The notes below the pieces were generated by a model. The model was not told the DNA's origin, searched no databases, and saw nothing but the letters and a program-made list of their open reading frames with translations. The position numbers were made by a program, and so were the translations under genes. 64,000 bases of DNA. Origin: Alligator mississippiensis. Taxonomy: Eukaryota > Chordata > Crocodylia > Alligatoridae. Below, piece by piece: positions 21,589 through 32,000 of the stretch. The stretch spans positions 43,631,892 to 43,695,891 of the forward strand of contig NC_081835.1 in assembly GCF_030867095.1 (NCBI RefSeq). The letters run 5' to 3'. Position 1 is the first letter of the stretch, and each line of letters begins with the position of its first letter.

Positions 21589-22633
21589 CAGGGGTGGGCA
21601 AAATACGGCCCGCGGGCTGGATCTGGACTGCGAGGACATTCTATCCAGCCCGTGCGGCCCCTAAAAAATGTAGAAAATTAATATTTATCTGTCTTTGGTT
21701 CCTGTCAAAAATGACAGGATCCAGGGGCAGTAGGAGCCAGGGGAAGCCCAGCAGGCTGCTGCAACAGCAGGGTCCACCCAGCACCCCACCCCTCCCCCCC
21801 CAGCCTGGGACCATGTGGCTGCACCACCCCGGAAACTCAGGTAAGGGGGTGGGGAAGGGCAGGGGAGGACCCCAAGCAGGGAAGGAGCCGGAGGAAAAGC
21901 TGAGCCAGGGGAAAAGCGGTCCCTCACCCGCCTTGTGGCTGGCGCTCCCTGCTGCAGCCACTTGCAGCTCGTACGGGGCTGTCCTGAGCAGGCACAGGCA
22001 GCCCCACGAGTTTGTTGCTGCTGCCCACCAAGAGCTCGTGCGCTGGACGCCCAGAGGTGGGGGTGGCAAACACTGCCTGGAGCAGCATGCAGGGGGGGCC
22101 GCAGCTGCTGTCACCGTGCACAGCCCCAACAGGCGAGCCCAGAGCCGGCACGGGGTCCAGGCTGGCTGCAGGGGTGGGTTACAAGCTGGTGCTGAACGTG
22201 GGGAAAAATGGCCCCTCGCCCGCCCTGTGGCCAGCACCCCGCGCTGCAGCTGCTCACAGCCCACGTGGGGCTGCCTGTGCCTACTCAGGGAGCGCCAGCC
22301 ACGGGGCAGGGAGGGGCCACTTTTCCCTGTGCTCAGCACCAGCTTGTTCCCTGCCAGTGAGCAGGGGGTCAGGGCTGCACACTGCCCCATGCCTGTACCG
22401 CAGGGCTGGGGGGCGCTGGGAGCGAGCGGGTTCATGGGGCCCACACCACTGTCCTGGGGCCAGTGCCAGCGGTGCCCAGAGCAGGGTGGCAGGAGTATAG
22501 AGTCCCGGCCGGCAGAGGCTCTATGGAATCAGGCCAGCTCCCCCCTCTCCCTGCTGGTGCAGCCCAGCCTGGCTCCACAGACCCCTGCCAGCCTGTGCCC
22601 CACTCTGGGCCCCACCAGTGCTGACCCTGAGAC

Positions 22634-25600
22634 ATTCATAGATTCATAGATGTTAGGGTTGGAAGGGACCTCAATAGATCATCAAGTCCGACCCCCTGCA
22701 TAAGCAGGAAAGAGTGCTGGGTCTAGATGACCCCAGCTAGATACTCATCTAACCTCCTCTTGAAGACCCCCAGGGTAGGGGAGAGCACCACCTCCCTTGG
22801 GAGCCCGTTCCAGACCCTGGCCACTCAAACTGTGAAGAAGTTCTTCCTAATGTCCAGTCTAAATCTGCTCTCTGCTAGCTTGTGGCCATTATTTCTTGTA
22901 ACCCCCGGGGGCGCCTTGGTGAATAAATACTCACCAATTCCCTTCTGTGCCCCCGTGATGAACTTATAGGCGGCCACAAGGTCGCCTCTCAACCTTCTCT
23001 TGCGGAGGCTGAAAAGATCCAGTTTCTCTAGTCTCTCCTCGTAGGGCTTGGTCTGTAGGCCCTTAACCATACGAGTGGCCCTTCTCTGGACCCTCTCCAG
23101 GTTATCCGCATCCCTCTTGAATTGCGGCGCCCAGAATTGCACGCAGTACTCCAACTGCGGTCTGACCAGCGCCCGATAGAGGGGAAGTATCATCTCCTTG
23201 AACCTATTCATCATGCTTCTGCTGATGCACGATAAAGTGCCATTGGCTTTTTTGATGGCTTCGTCACACTGCCGACTCATGTTCACCTTGGAGTCCACTA
23301 GGACTCCAAGATCCCTTTCCACTTCCGTGCCACCCAGCAGGTCATTCCCTAGGCTGTAGGTGTTCTGGACATTTTTCCTCCCTAGGTGCAGCACTTTGCA
23401 TTTCTCCTTGTTGAACTGCATTCTGTTGTTTTCTGCCCACTTGTCCAACCTGTCCAAATCTGCTTGCAGCTGTTCCCTTCCCTCCGGCGTGTCCACATCT
23501 CCCCATAGCTTTGTGTCATCTGCAAACTTGGACAGAGTACATTTCACTCCCTCGTCCAAGTCACTGATGAAGACATTAAAGAGTATCGGTCCAAGGACCG
23601 AGCCCTGCGGGACCCCACTGCCCACACCCTTCCAGGCTGAAACCGACCCATCCACCACGACTCTCTGGGTGCAACCCTCCAGCCAATTCGCCACCCACCG
23701 GACTGTGCAGTCATCCAAGTCACAGCCTCTTAACTTGTTCACCAGTATGGGGTGGGATACCGTATCGAAGGCCTTCCTGAAGTCTAAGTATACGACATCC
23801 ACCCCTCCTCCTGTGTCCAGGCATTTCGTAACCTGGTCATAAAAAGAAACTAGATTGGTCAGGCACGATCTGCCTGCCACGAACCCGTGCTGATTTCCCC
23901 TCAGCATAATTTGTCCTGCCGGGCTCTCACAAATGTGAGCCTTGATAATTTTTTCAAAGACTTTGCCAAGGATGGAGGTGAGACTGACTGGCCTATAGTT
24001 GCCCGGGTCCTCCTTCCTCCCCTTTTTGAAAATGGGGACCACGTTGGCCCTTTTCCAGTCCTCTGGGACTTGGCCCGTGCGCCACGAGCGTTCAAATATT
24101 CCCGCCAGTGGCTCTGCAATGATGTCGGCCAGTGCCTTCAGCACCCTCGGATGGAGCTCATCCGGGCCTGCCAACTTAAAGGCATCCAGTTCTTCCAAGT
24201 GACTCTGCACCATCTCAGGGTCTACGCATGGAAGTCTGGCGCCTTGCTGCTGCCTCTCTACAACCCCAGTGAGAGACTTGTCATGCCCCTCGCTTAGGAA
24301 CACTGAGGCAAAGAACTCGTTGAGGAGTTCAGCCTTGTCCCCCCTGTCTGTCACCAATTGTTTCTGCCCATTTAGCAGGGGTCCTATTCCTCCCTGGGCC
24401 TTCCTTTTACTCCCTATATATCTAAAAAACAATTTCTTGTTGTCTTTTACTTGGGTTGCCATCCTCAGCTCCATGGTAGCTTTGGCCCGTCTAACTGCCT
24501 CCCTACAAGCAAGAGCAGAGGAGGTATATTCATCTTTGGTGATCTCTCCCCGTTTCCACTTTTTATGTGCTCCCCTTTTGTCCCTTAGGCTGCCCTGGAT
24601 TTCTCTGGTCAGCCAGGGAAGCCTCCTGGCCCCTTTCCCTCTTTTGCCTCGCTCAGGGATCGTCTTGCTTTGTGCCCGAAGGATCGTTTCCTTAAGGCAC
24701 AGCCACCCTTCTTGGGCTTCCATTTCTTCAAATCTCCTACTCTGCAGTGCATCCTTGACTAATCGCCTGAGTGCATTGAGATCAGCTTTCCTAAAGTCTA
24801 GCACTTTCACCCTACTAGTTACCTTACCCACTCGACGTCTTATGGTGTATTCTATTATTAGGTGATCACTGTCCCCCAGATGGCTACCGATCTGGAGGTC
24901 CGCTACCATGTCATCTCCCGTTGCCAATACCAGATCCAGTAAGGCATTCCCCCTAGTGGGACCGTGAACCTCCTGTGTCAGGTGGAGGTCCTGTACACAG
25001 GTTAGAAACCTGCATGAGCGGTGGGTCTTTGCTGTCTGTGACTCCCAGCAGATGTCCGGGTAGTTTAGGTCCCCCATGACTACCGCCTCTTTAGCTTTTA
25101 TGGTCTCCGAGAGTTGCCTCAGGAGCCCCGAATCTCTTTCTTCCCCTTGATGTGGGGGTCTGTAGCAGACCCCTACCACCAAATCCCTTTCTCCTTGCCC
25201 CCCGTGTAGCCTAACCCACAATCCTTCTACTTCCTCATCCTTGGATTCCGTCTTGATGAGGGTTGATGTATATTGCTCACTGACATAGAGCACAACCCCT
25301 CCCCCTTTCTTCCCCACCCTGCCCTTTCTATACAATCTATAGCCCTCAATATGTACTGCCCAGTCGTGGGATGAATCCCACCAGGTTTCCGTTAGCCCCA
25401 CTAAGTCATAGGTGTTTAGTGCAAGCAGGAGCGCTAGTTCATCCTGCTTGTTCCCCATGCTCCTAGCATTAGTATATAGGCACTTGAGCCCTGCGACTGG
25501 TGCCTTTGCTGCCCCCCCGCTCCAAGTCCCAAGGGGCCCTTTGATTCTTACCTTCTCATTTCTTACCTGTGCCGTAGTGCTGGCCTCCCCATGGCTTTCA

Positions 25601-25945
25601 GGTTCCCAATGCTCTCTTTCTTCAGGCTGGGCTGTCCTTGTGGGTGCCACATGGTTTGGTGGTCCACAGTTTCCCCCACCCTCATCCTCCCCTCCCCCCG
25701 ACGAGCCTAGTTTAAAGCCCGTCGGAGGAGATCCACCAACCAAAAAGAAAACACACGCTTACCTTTGGGGGACAGGTGAAGCCCATCCCAGCTGAGCATG
25801 TCCCTCGTCGTGATGTGTGGGTCGTTGTCCAGGAAGCCGAAGCCTGCCTCGAGACACCACTGCCGAAGCCGCCAGTTGGTCTCTCGGATGCAGTTCTCAT
25901 GCAGTCTTCCGCGTCCGTTCACTGGTAGGATGGAAGAGAATACCA
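22634..25945 (-). mobile_element. CR1 LINE with open ORF2 (972 codons), 5'-truncated in ORF1
   Basis: The minus strand carries a single open frame, 25743-22825, of 972 residues. The endonuclease shows LTETWWDSS, VVMGDLNYPD and SDHLIIEY; the reverse transcriptase shows GNYRPVSLTSILGK, VDVVYLDFRKAFDTV, GVPQGSVLGPILF and KFADDTKLWG. It ends in RNNGHKLAESRF and FFTV. The 3' end at 22634-22656 has the ATTCATAGATTCATAGATG tail typical of CR1. Upstream, the end of ORF1 is present (about 25945-25707), with DGLHLSPKGKRVF of the esterase-like domain and PVNGRGRLHENC. The rest of ORF1 and the promoter are absent, so the copy cannot transcribe itself as a full unit, but no stop has entered ORF2, so it is young for this window. 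Confidence 0.93.
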
Positions 25946-26014
25946 TTGGGACACTGGGACATATACATGTCCCATTGGGACATTGGTCCCAATACATTGG
26001 AACATTGGTCCCAA
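25945..26014. repeat. Short internal repeat of the hAT element
   Basis: Imperfect repeats of TTGGGACATTGG and their complements (ACATGTCCCATTGGGACATT) fill about 70 bases between the truncated 5' edge of CR1 and the hAT right end. Confidence 0.65.
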
Positions 26015-26136
26015 GATGGTGACCAGGGGGCAGGGCATCTGTCAAGGGGCAGGGCTACCCATGCAGCCCTCAACAGCTTGCCAAAACTGGGTAAGCGGCC
26101 CTCCGCCCAAAATTATTGCCCACCCCTGATCTACAA

Positions 26137-28100
26137 GGACCAGTCATGTGTGGTGCCAGGATGTCAGATCCATGGGGCCCTGCTACAAATGAGAGACACA
26201 CTCCAGCTGGAATAGGACAAAAGGGCAGAAGGTTGCTGTGCTAAACCTAGACCTGGAAAAGGCCTATGACAGAGTATCACATTGGTTTCTCTTTGAGACA
26301 CTGAAGTGAATGGGTAGCCCTCCAACCTTCATTGGCCAGATAAGAATGCTGTACATGGATGTGAGCAGCAAGGTGCTGGTCAACTGTTTCCTGAGCATGC
26401 AGATTGCAATAGAGTTGGGGGTCCATCAGGGCTGCCTGCTGCCACCGATCCTGTTCATTTGTGCCATTGAGCCCCTGGCCCAGCACATCAGGCAGAACTC
26501 CATGATGATTCATGTTCAGATCCCCAGCGGAAGCAAGGAAGAGACCAGGCTTCTGGCCTACATGGATGATCTGAACATCCTGTGCTGGAATAAGCGTTCA
26601 GAAAAAAAAGGCCTGTGGCACACACAGGTCTACAAAGCAGCAGCGGGGCCCAAGCTCAACATGAGCAAGAGCACCTGCCTGGCCATGGGCAAGCTCGAGG
26701 ACCTGGAGTCCCTGGGGGTCTTGGTTTCTCATGAGGGGGTCAAGATCAGGGTGGGGTTTGACCCCGAGCTGAGTGGAAAGACAGCCTGGGAAAAGGAGAT
26801 CAAGGTTAAATGGAGGTTGGGTCTGTGGCATGTGTGCCATCTCTCCATGGTGGAAGGCACATGGCGCTCATGAAGGCAGTGTTGCTACCAGTGCTTCTGT
26901 ACATTGCACTGGTCTTCCCCCCTCCAAAGCATGTCACCCACAGAATCCAGAGAGCCATGTGTGACTTCTTCTGGGGAACCAGAGGAGAGGAGGTGGCAAG
27001 GAAGATACTGTACAAGAAGAAACGGACCAGGGGCAGGGGGATGGATACCAGATATCCTTCTGTTCCTGCAGGCAAGGTACATGAGCCAGATCTGCAAGCT
27101 GTCAACAGGTGCAGAGACCAAAACAGCCTGTCTCATTAGGTATTTTGCAGGCCACCTCCTGAGACAGAGGCAGGAGTACGTACCAACCAATGGGAGACTG
27201 TAGACCATGGAACACCCCTGGTTTTTCAGGGTCCTGAACGAGTCCCGGAGTGAGTACAGGCTACAGAACGAAAGCCCGGTGACTGTGCCAACCACAGGAA
27301 GATACAGAAGGTGGCCAGAGCCAGAAACATGCTATCGACTGTGGAGCTGCTCCCCAGTGACGGCTGCCAGGCCACCTGGAAGTAGATCTTACACAAGGAC
27401 CTACGAAAGGACCACAGACTTGAACTGGCTAATAGCTCACTGCGTACGCTCAGCGAGGGCCTGGAGACACAGAGGGGGGCAAGGGATTTGATCCAGCTGC
27501 CCCAGGGAAATCTGGCGAGGCGCAACAGAAACCATTGACCACCTGCAATGACTGTTCATACGCCAAGGGAATCCATACGATGGCTCTGTCCATACACCTA
27601 GGGAGTCCATACGACAAAGGTAAACCGACTCTGCAAAGAGGTGACATGGGTCAAGCTGATGACTAGGGTGGCAGCACTGTACAGACCCCTGACTAAACAT
27701 CAGGGGTCCCAACAACTCACTTCAACCAGTTTGTGTCCTGTGTCAGGAGCACCCTTTGGAAGTCCAGGAACCTCCTGATGCACAGACACACAGAACTCAA
27801 AGAAACAGACTGCGTTAAAATGTTTCTCTGTGAATTCCAGTCCTACTACCGGACATCAGTGGGAGAGGACGGAGAAGATGCAGCAACTCCACCAGGCAAA
27901 GGGACACTTGGCACAGGCTGTTCAAAGACCCCTCTAGAGGGTGAGTGGACAGAGATAACGAAGAGGACAGTGAGACAACCGGACCTGGAAACAGCGATAA
28001 TGACAGCAACAGTGACAACAGTGAATGAACTGAGAATGTAAACCCCCAAATTGGGGCTAGGACTAAGAGACTGGGTTAGGGAAAGGACTGTGGATGGGTG
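26137..28100 (+). mobile_element. Tx1-clade (L1-like) LINE, right piece
   Basis: The LINE resumes right after the ATCTACAA duplication. VHQGCLLPPILFICAIEPLA, TRLLAYMDDLNILC (the YMDD-type active site), FFWGTRGEEVARKILYKKK and VRSTLWKSRNLLMHRH match the reverse transcriptase and C-terminal region of Tx1-type elements. Several frame changes and stops show it is dead. The 3' end is not sharply defined; recognisable sequence ends near 28030-28100. Confidence 0.75.
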
Positions 28101-28132
28101 TGTGGAAGCACAGGTCCGCGGGTGCATTTATT

Positions 28133-28160
28133 GTAAGGGAAACAGTGACTTTAAAACTGG

Positions 28161-28214
<54 letters not shown>

Positions 28215-28231
28215 GAAAAGCTTTTGCTAGA

Positions 28232-28312
<81 letters not shown>

Positions 28313-28400
28313 ATATATATACACACACATACACACATCATCTAGCAAAAGCTTTTCTTCACACACCTTACACCAATTTTAAAGTCACTGTGCCCATTAC
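28133..28400. mobile_element. Palindromic element (MITE) with microsatellite core
   Basis: The left arm (CAGTGACTTTAAAACTGG, then GAAAAGCTTTTGCTAGATG) and the right arm (CATCTAGCAAAAGCTTTTC, then CCAATTTTAAAGTCACTG) are inverted copies. The left arm has taken in a GATA run (about 28161-28213). The loop is a TG, TA and AC dinucleotide tract, which is itself self-complementary. I could not fix a target duplication. Confidence 0.75.
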
Positions 28401-28401
28401 T

Positions 28402-28444
<43 letters not shown>
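28401..28444. repeat. GATA microsatellite
   Basis: About ten GATA units stand directly outside the right arm of the palindromic element. Confidence 0.95.
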
Positions 28445-28872
28445 TAATAATTTCCCCCCCAAAAAAATGCTGAAGGTACTCATTCTAGTTCCCCAACGTG
28501 CTGGGCTCTCGCTGGCTGTGCAGTGACAGCATCCTCATGCTGCACGTCAGGACCAAGGGCGGCTTTCTTACCAGGCTTTTCTCCCAGACCCTTCTAATGG
28601 AAAGGATCAGCAAGAAGTTTTGCTTTTTTTCCCAGCCAACCTTTCCCTTGGGGTTTTATTGTTATCGCTCTTCGGGCTGAGCTGGAGAATTCGCTGGTGG
28701 TTTCGCAGCTTCTCCCAGGGACCGTGTCCCCGATAAATGGTCCCTGGTGCCGCACAGACGGAGCGTATGACCGGGGCCAGGCGCTGCAGGCGGGGCCCGC
28801 GGGGTGACTCCGCCCCCAGGGCGGGCCACGGCACAGGGCGCGGCAGCTTAGGGGTTAATACGGTGGGCGCGG

Positions 28873-28955
28873 TGCATGCCGGGAGCTGCAGTCCGCGGCT
28901 GCGCGTGCGGTGTTGCTGGGGCCGGGCCGAGCACTGCGTTTCCCGGCATGCCGCG
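28873..28955. promoter_or_regulatory. Two ZNF143/STAF-like sites
   Basis: TGCATGCCGGGAGCTGCAGT at 28873-28892 is, inverted, close to the ACTACANNTCCCAGCATGC consensus. TTTCCCGGCATGCCGCG at 28939-28955 is a second, oppositely oriented match. Such sites sit near start sites of housekeeping genes. Called by eye only. Confidence 0.55.
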
Positions 28956-28990
28956 GGCGGTGTCACAAAGGTGGGGAGCGCGCGGCGAGG

Positions 28991-29002
28991 CAAGATGGCG
29001 GC
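28991..29002 (+). promoter_or_regulatory. YY1-type element near the start site
   Basis: CAAGATGGCGGC is the classic YY1 site found just downstream of many TATA-less start sites. It lies 56 bases before the IFRD2 ATG. Its ATG is followed by other reading, so the main start remains 29058. Confidence 0.6.
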
Positions 29003-29057
29003 GCGGCGCGGCCCTGAGACGGCGCCCGGCCTCGGCCGAGCCCGGTAGCGCCCGGCT

Positions 29058-32000
29058 ATGCCGCGCTCGCGCAGGGGCCACGCGGCCCGCAGGGGCGGCC
29101 GCGGTGAGTGCGGGGACGGGGGCGAGAGCGGGGGTAGCATGGCAGGGCAGCAGCCGCCGGCACGTGGCGTGGCCGGGGCGCGGGCGCAGAGCCGAGCACC
29201 GCGTGTGGGGCAGCGGCCGGCCGAGTGGGCTTGGGGCCTCGGTGGCGCGCAGGTGCCCCCCCCCTCCCCCCGGGCTTGTGTTGCGGCAGCTGCGCTCGCG
29301 CCCCGACCGCTCGTGCCTGCCCCGCCGGGATCCGTGTCCGCGCTCCTGGCTTGAAGCTTTCCAGCTCTCGGTGTCCGTCCCCCCGGGCCGGTTTACCCCA
29401 GGGCTGAGCGGGGATGTCGGGGCGCCTCCCTCTCCCTGCTCCCCCCGCAGGAAGCCGGGCCGCGGAGTCGTTGTCTGAGACCTGTCTGTGGCCAAGGATC
29501 GCTCCCGATCTGTAGTTTGACCTGGTGCCTCCCTGCTCTGTCCAGCCCGGGCAGCCTGCCCTGTGCATGTGTCCTCTGGGGCTGGCCGTGGCCCTGTCTA
29601 GTCGAGACCCATCGACAGTAAAACTTCTGCAGCAGAGGGGGAAGACTTGTTGGGCGGGTAATGGGACGCACCAGGAAGAATTCATCTACTCGGGTGCCCG
29701 TGTGCTCTGCTCTCTCCAGGCTGGCCTGACGTAGGCTGTTCTCGTAGATGCTTTGGACAGGGGGTGCCCGTACGTGCAGGCCACTGGCCTCCGTGGCTCA
29801 GGAGGCCCCTTCTAGGCCTATGCCGCTCCTAGCTCAGGGGTCTGTAACCCCTGGTATGCGTGCAGGCAGGGGATATGATCGTTTTGCTTGGCACACATGT
29901 CTTGGGGCAGATGGCAGGGAACGGGCTGGGACTGTATTGCCACGACAAGGATTGGGTCCCTTACATCTCACCCCCCATCTGCCCTGAGGCGCACATGCAC
30001 CCACTGCCAGCAACAAGCTGAGCCACAGCTCCACAGATCGTGGTGCAGCTGCTTGCAGCCTCCTCACTGCCTGCTGCGATCAGCCTGGGCTGCATGTGAC
30101 CGGCAGCCGGGAGGCGGCAAGCCCCTGCACTGAAGTCTGCGGACCCCGGGCCTGGCTCATTGCTGCAAGCAGGTGCCCGTGTGCTTCAGGGTGGGCAGTA
30201 GGGGAGCTGCAAGGAGCCCAGTCCTTGTGGCAATGCAGCCCTGGCCTCTTCCCTGCTGTCCTCCCCAAAGCATGCGTGCCCCTAGCACCAGCAGTGAGCT
30301 AGGCCAGGGCTCCGTAAACACTCCCGGCTGCCTGCTACAGCCAGCCTCGGGGTCTGGGCAGGACCCTGACACCTACCATGGAGCCCAAGCTGCTTGCAGC
30401 AGGTAGCAGGGAGGCTGCAGGTCACTACACCAAGGTCTGCAGAGCCCTGGTTTGACTTGTTGCTAGTGGTAGGTGTACACGTGCTTTTGGGCAGACAGTG
30501 GGGAAGAGGCTGAAGTTGCCACAACAAGGATCAGGCCTCTTGGATGCCAACATCTTACAAGTTGGGGTATTTTTTGCACTCTGCCCAAAGACATTGCTGA
30601 CCCATGCTAGCTCCTTATGTGACAGGGTACCCTTGGAATACGTGATTAAGGCCACAGCTGAAGAAGAGGGATCTTTATAGCATGGGGCGTCTGGGAGGGA
30701 AATACCCATTAAGCCATCTGCACCTGACACTGGCATGACTTGTTGCAGGGGTGGGCAAAATGCTGGCCTGCCAGGCCATTCTATCCAGCCCCGCAGGGCC
30801 CCTAAAAAATTTAGCAAATTAATATTTCTCTGCCCTGGGCTGCCTGTCACGCAGCCCTCGATGGCTTGGCAAAACTCAGTAAGAGGCCCTCTGCCCAAAA
30901 TAATTGCCCGCCCCTGACTTATTGGGTTCTGGGACCTAATTGGATCCTGTTTAAAAGTGTTCTGAACATGATGAGCTATAAAAATGCCAAGTGTGGTATT
31001 TGGCTCTTCCAAAGCCTTTCATACTGACCAAGGGTGCCTGGATGCCTGTATTCATTGTAAATATTTTGCTTGGACATGGACTGGCATTGCTGCTCTTTTC
31101 CCAATGCTTCATGCTTCTGTCATTCTTCTTTTGAGGTATTCAGAGTGCTGTACAAATACTGCTCCTCTTCACTGCCTTTCCTTCCCCAGATCTCTATTGG
31201 TGAGATGGGGAAGCTGAGTCGCAGAGGCTTGCGTCTCTCTCTCTGGGGGGGCCCCCCCATGAAGTTGGTGACTTGAGTTGGGACTTGAATGAGCAGTGCT
31301 GTGCTCTGAACACATAAGCCTGAGTGCCTTGTCAACTTGCTTAGTTTGCTGGAAATCCTGCCAAAGAAAGTTGCATGCAAGATGGTCATAACTGGCTAGC
31401 AACAGTTGTATGAACTCCAGTGGGTCACCAAAACTTTGCCATCAGCAGAAAGAGCTGGACTGTGCACCTGAAAGACAGCTGGAAGTGCCCAGCAAGGGAC
31501 CAATGGCCAGGAGTACATGTCCTTAAATTGGTGGTGTTGAATGTAGCAATAAAGCTGTCACTTTTGTTCCTAGATCACTGAATGGCTTTACTCTAGCTGT
31601 TGCTGCTGTCTGACTGTCAGCCGTTCCAGGACTGGTACAGAATGTGTTGCTTACCATGCCCTGTGGCTGGCGTTAAAGCAGAAGCTCTCAGTGAAATTGT
31701 GTGGGGGTTGGTTTTGCCAAGGGGAAGTTGATCCTGCAGTCAGGTGTGATGACAGAACAGGTTGGGAAACTCTCGGGCATTAGCCCCTATTGTGGTAGCC
31801 TGGCCCATGTTCCAAGACTCTGGTTGCTGAGAGGAGTTACTAGCTTGTGCAACGGCAGCTGATACCCAAGCTGACTAGATCAAAACCTGCTGCCCTACTT
31901 CTCAGGCACAGTGCAGACAGAACCATGGGGGGTCCTACACATTGCGCCGCACCTGCCTAGTTTGGAACATGGCTCCGTCCCTGCCCCCTAGGAGACAGGC

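Larger units (their letters stand above)
21589..26128. mobile_element. Non-autonomous hAT element (itself interrupted by CR1)
   Basis: The ends are CAGGGGTGGGCAAAA and its inverted partner TTGCCCACCCCTG. Both are flanked by the exact 8-base duplication ATCTACAA (21581-21588 and 26129-26136), diagnostic of hAT transposition. Without the CR1 at 22634-25945 the element would be about 1.2 kb. Its interior is GC-rich and partly self-complementary: GTGGGGCTGCCTGTGCCT near 22265 answers the complement of about 21985-22005. I see no transposase. The long open frames across it are by-products of GC content. Confidence 0.88.
28700..29480. promoter_or_regulatory. CpG-island promoter of IFRD2
   Basis: The block is markedly rich in G+C and CpG compared with its surroundings and spans the IFRD2 start codon at 29058. 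It has no TATA box. Within it are two ZNF143-like sites and a YY1-like site (separate entries). It fits a broad housekeeping-type promoter. Confidence 0.85.

Noticed and set aside
21594-22649. 351-codon plus and 267-codon minus open frames near 22 kb
   Set aside because: Both lie in the GC-rich interior of a hAT element, where stops are rare, and their products are low-complexity without domains.
28607-29495. Long open frames antisense to the IFRD2 start
   Set aside because: They lie in a CpG island with few stop codons and consist of Arg/Pro/Ala-rich filler. No splice or family evidence.
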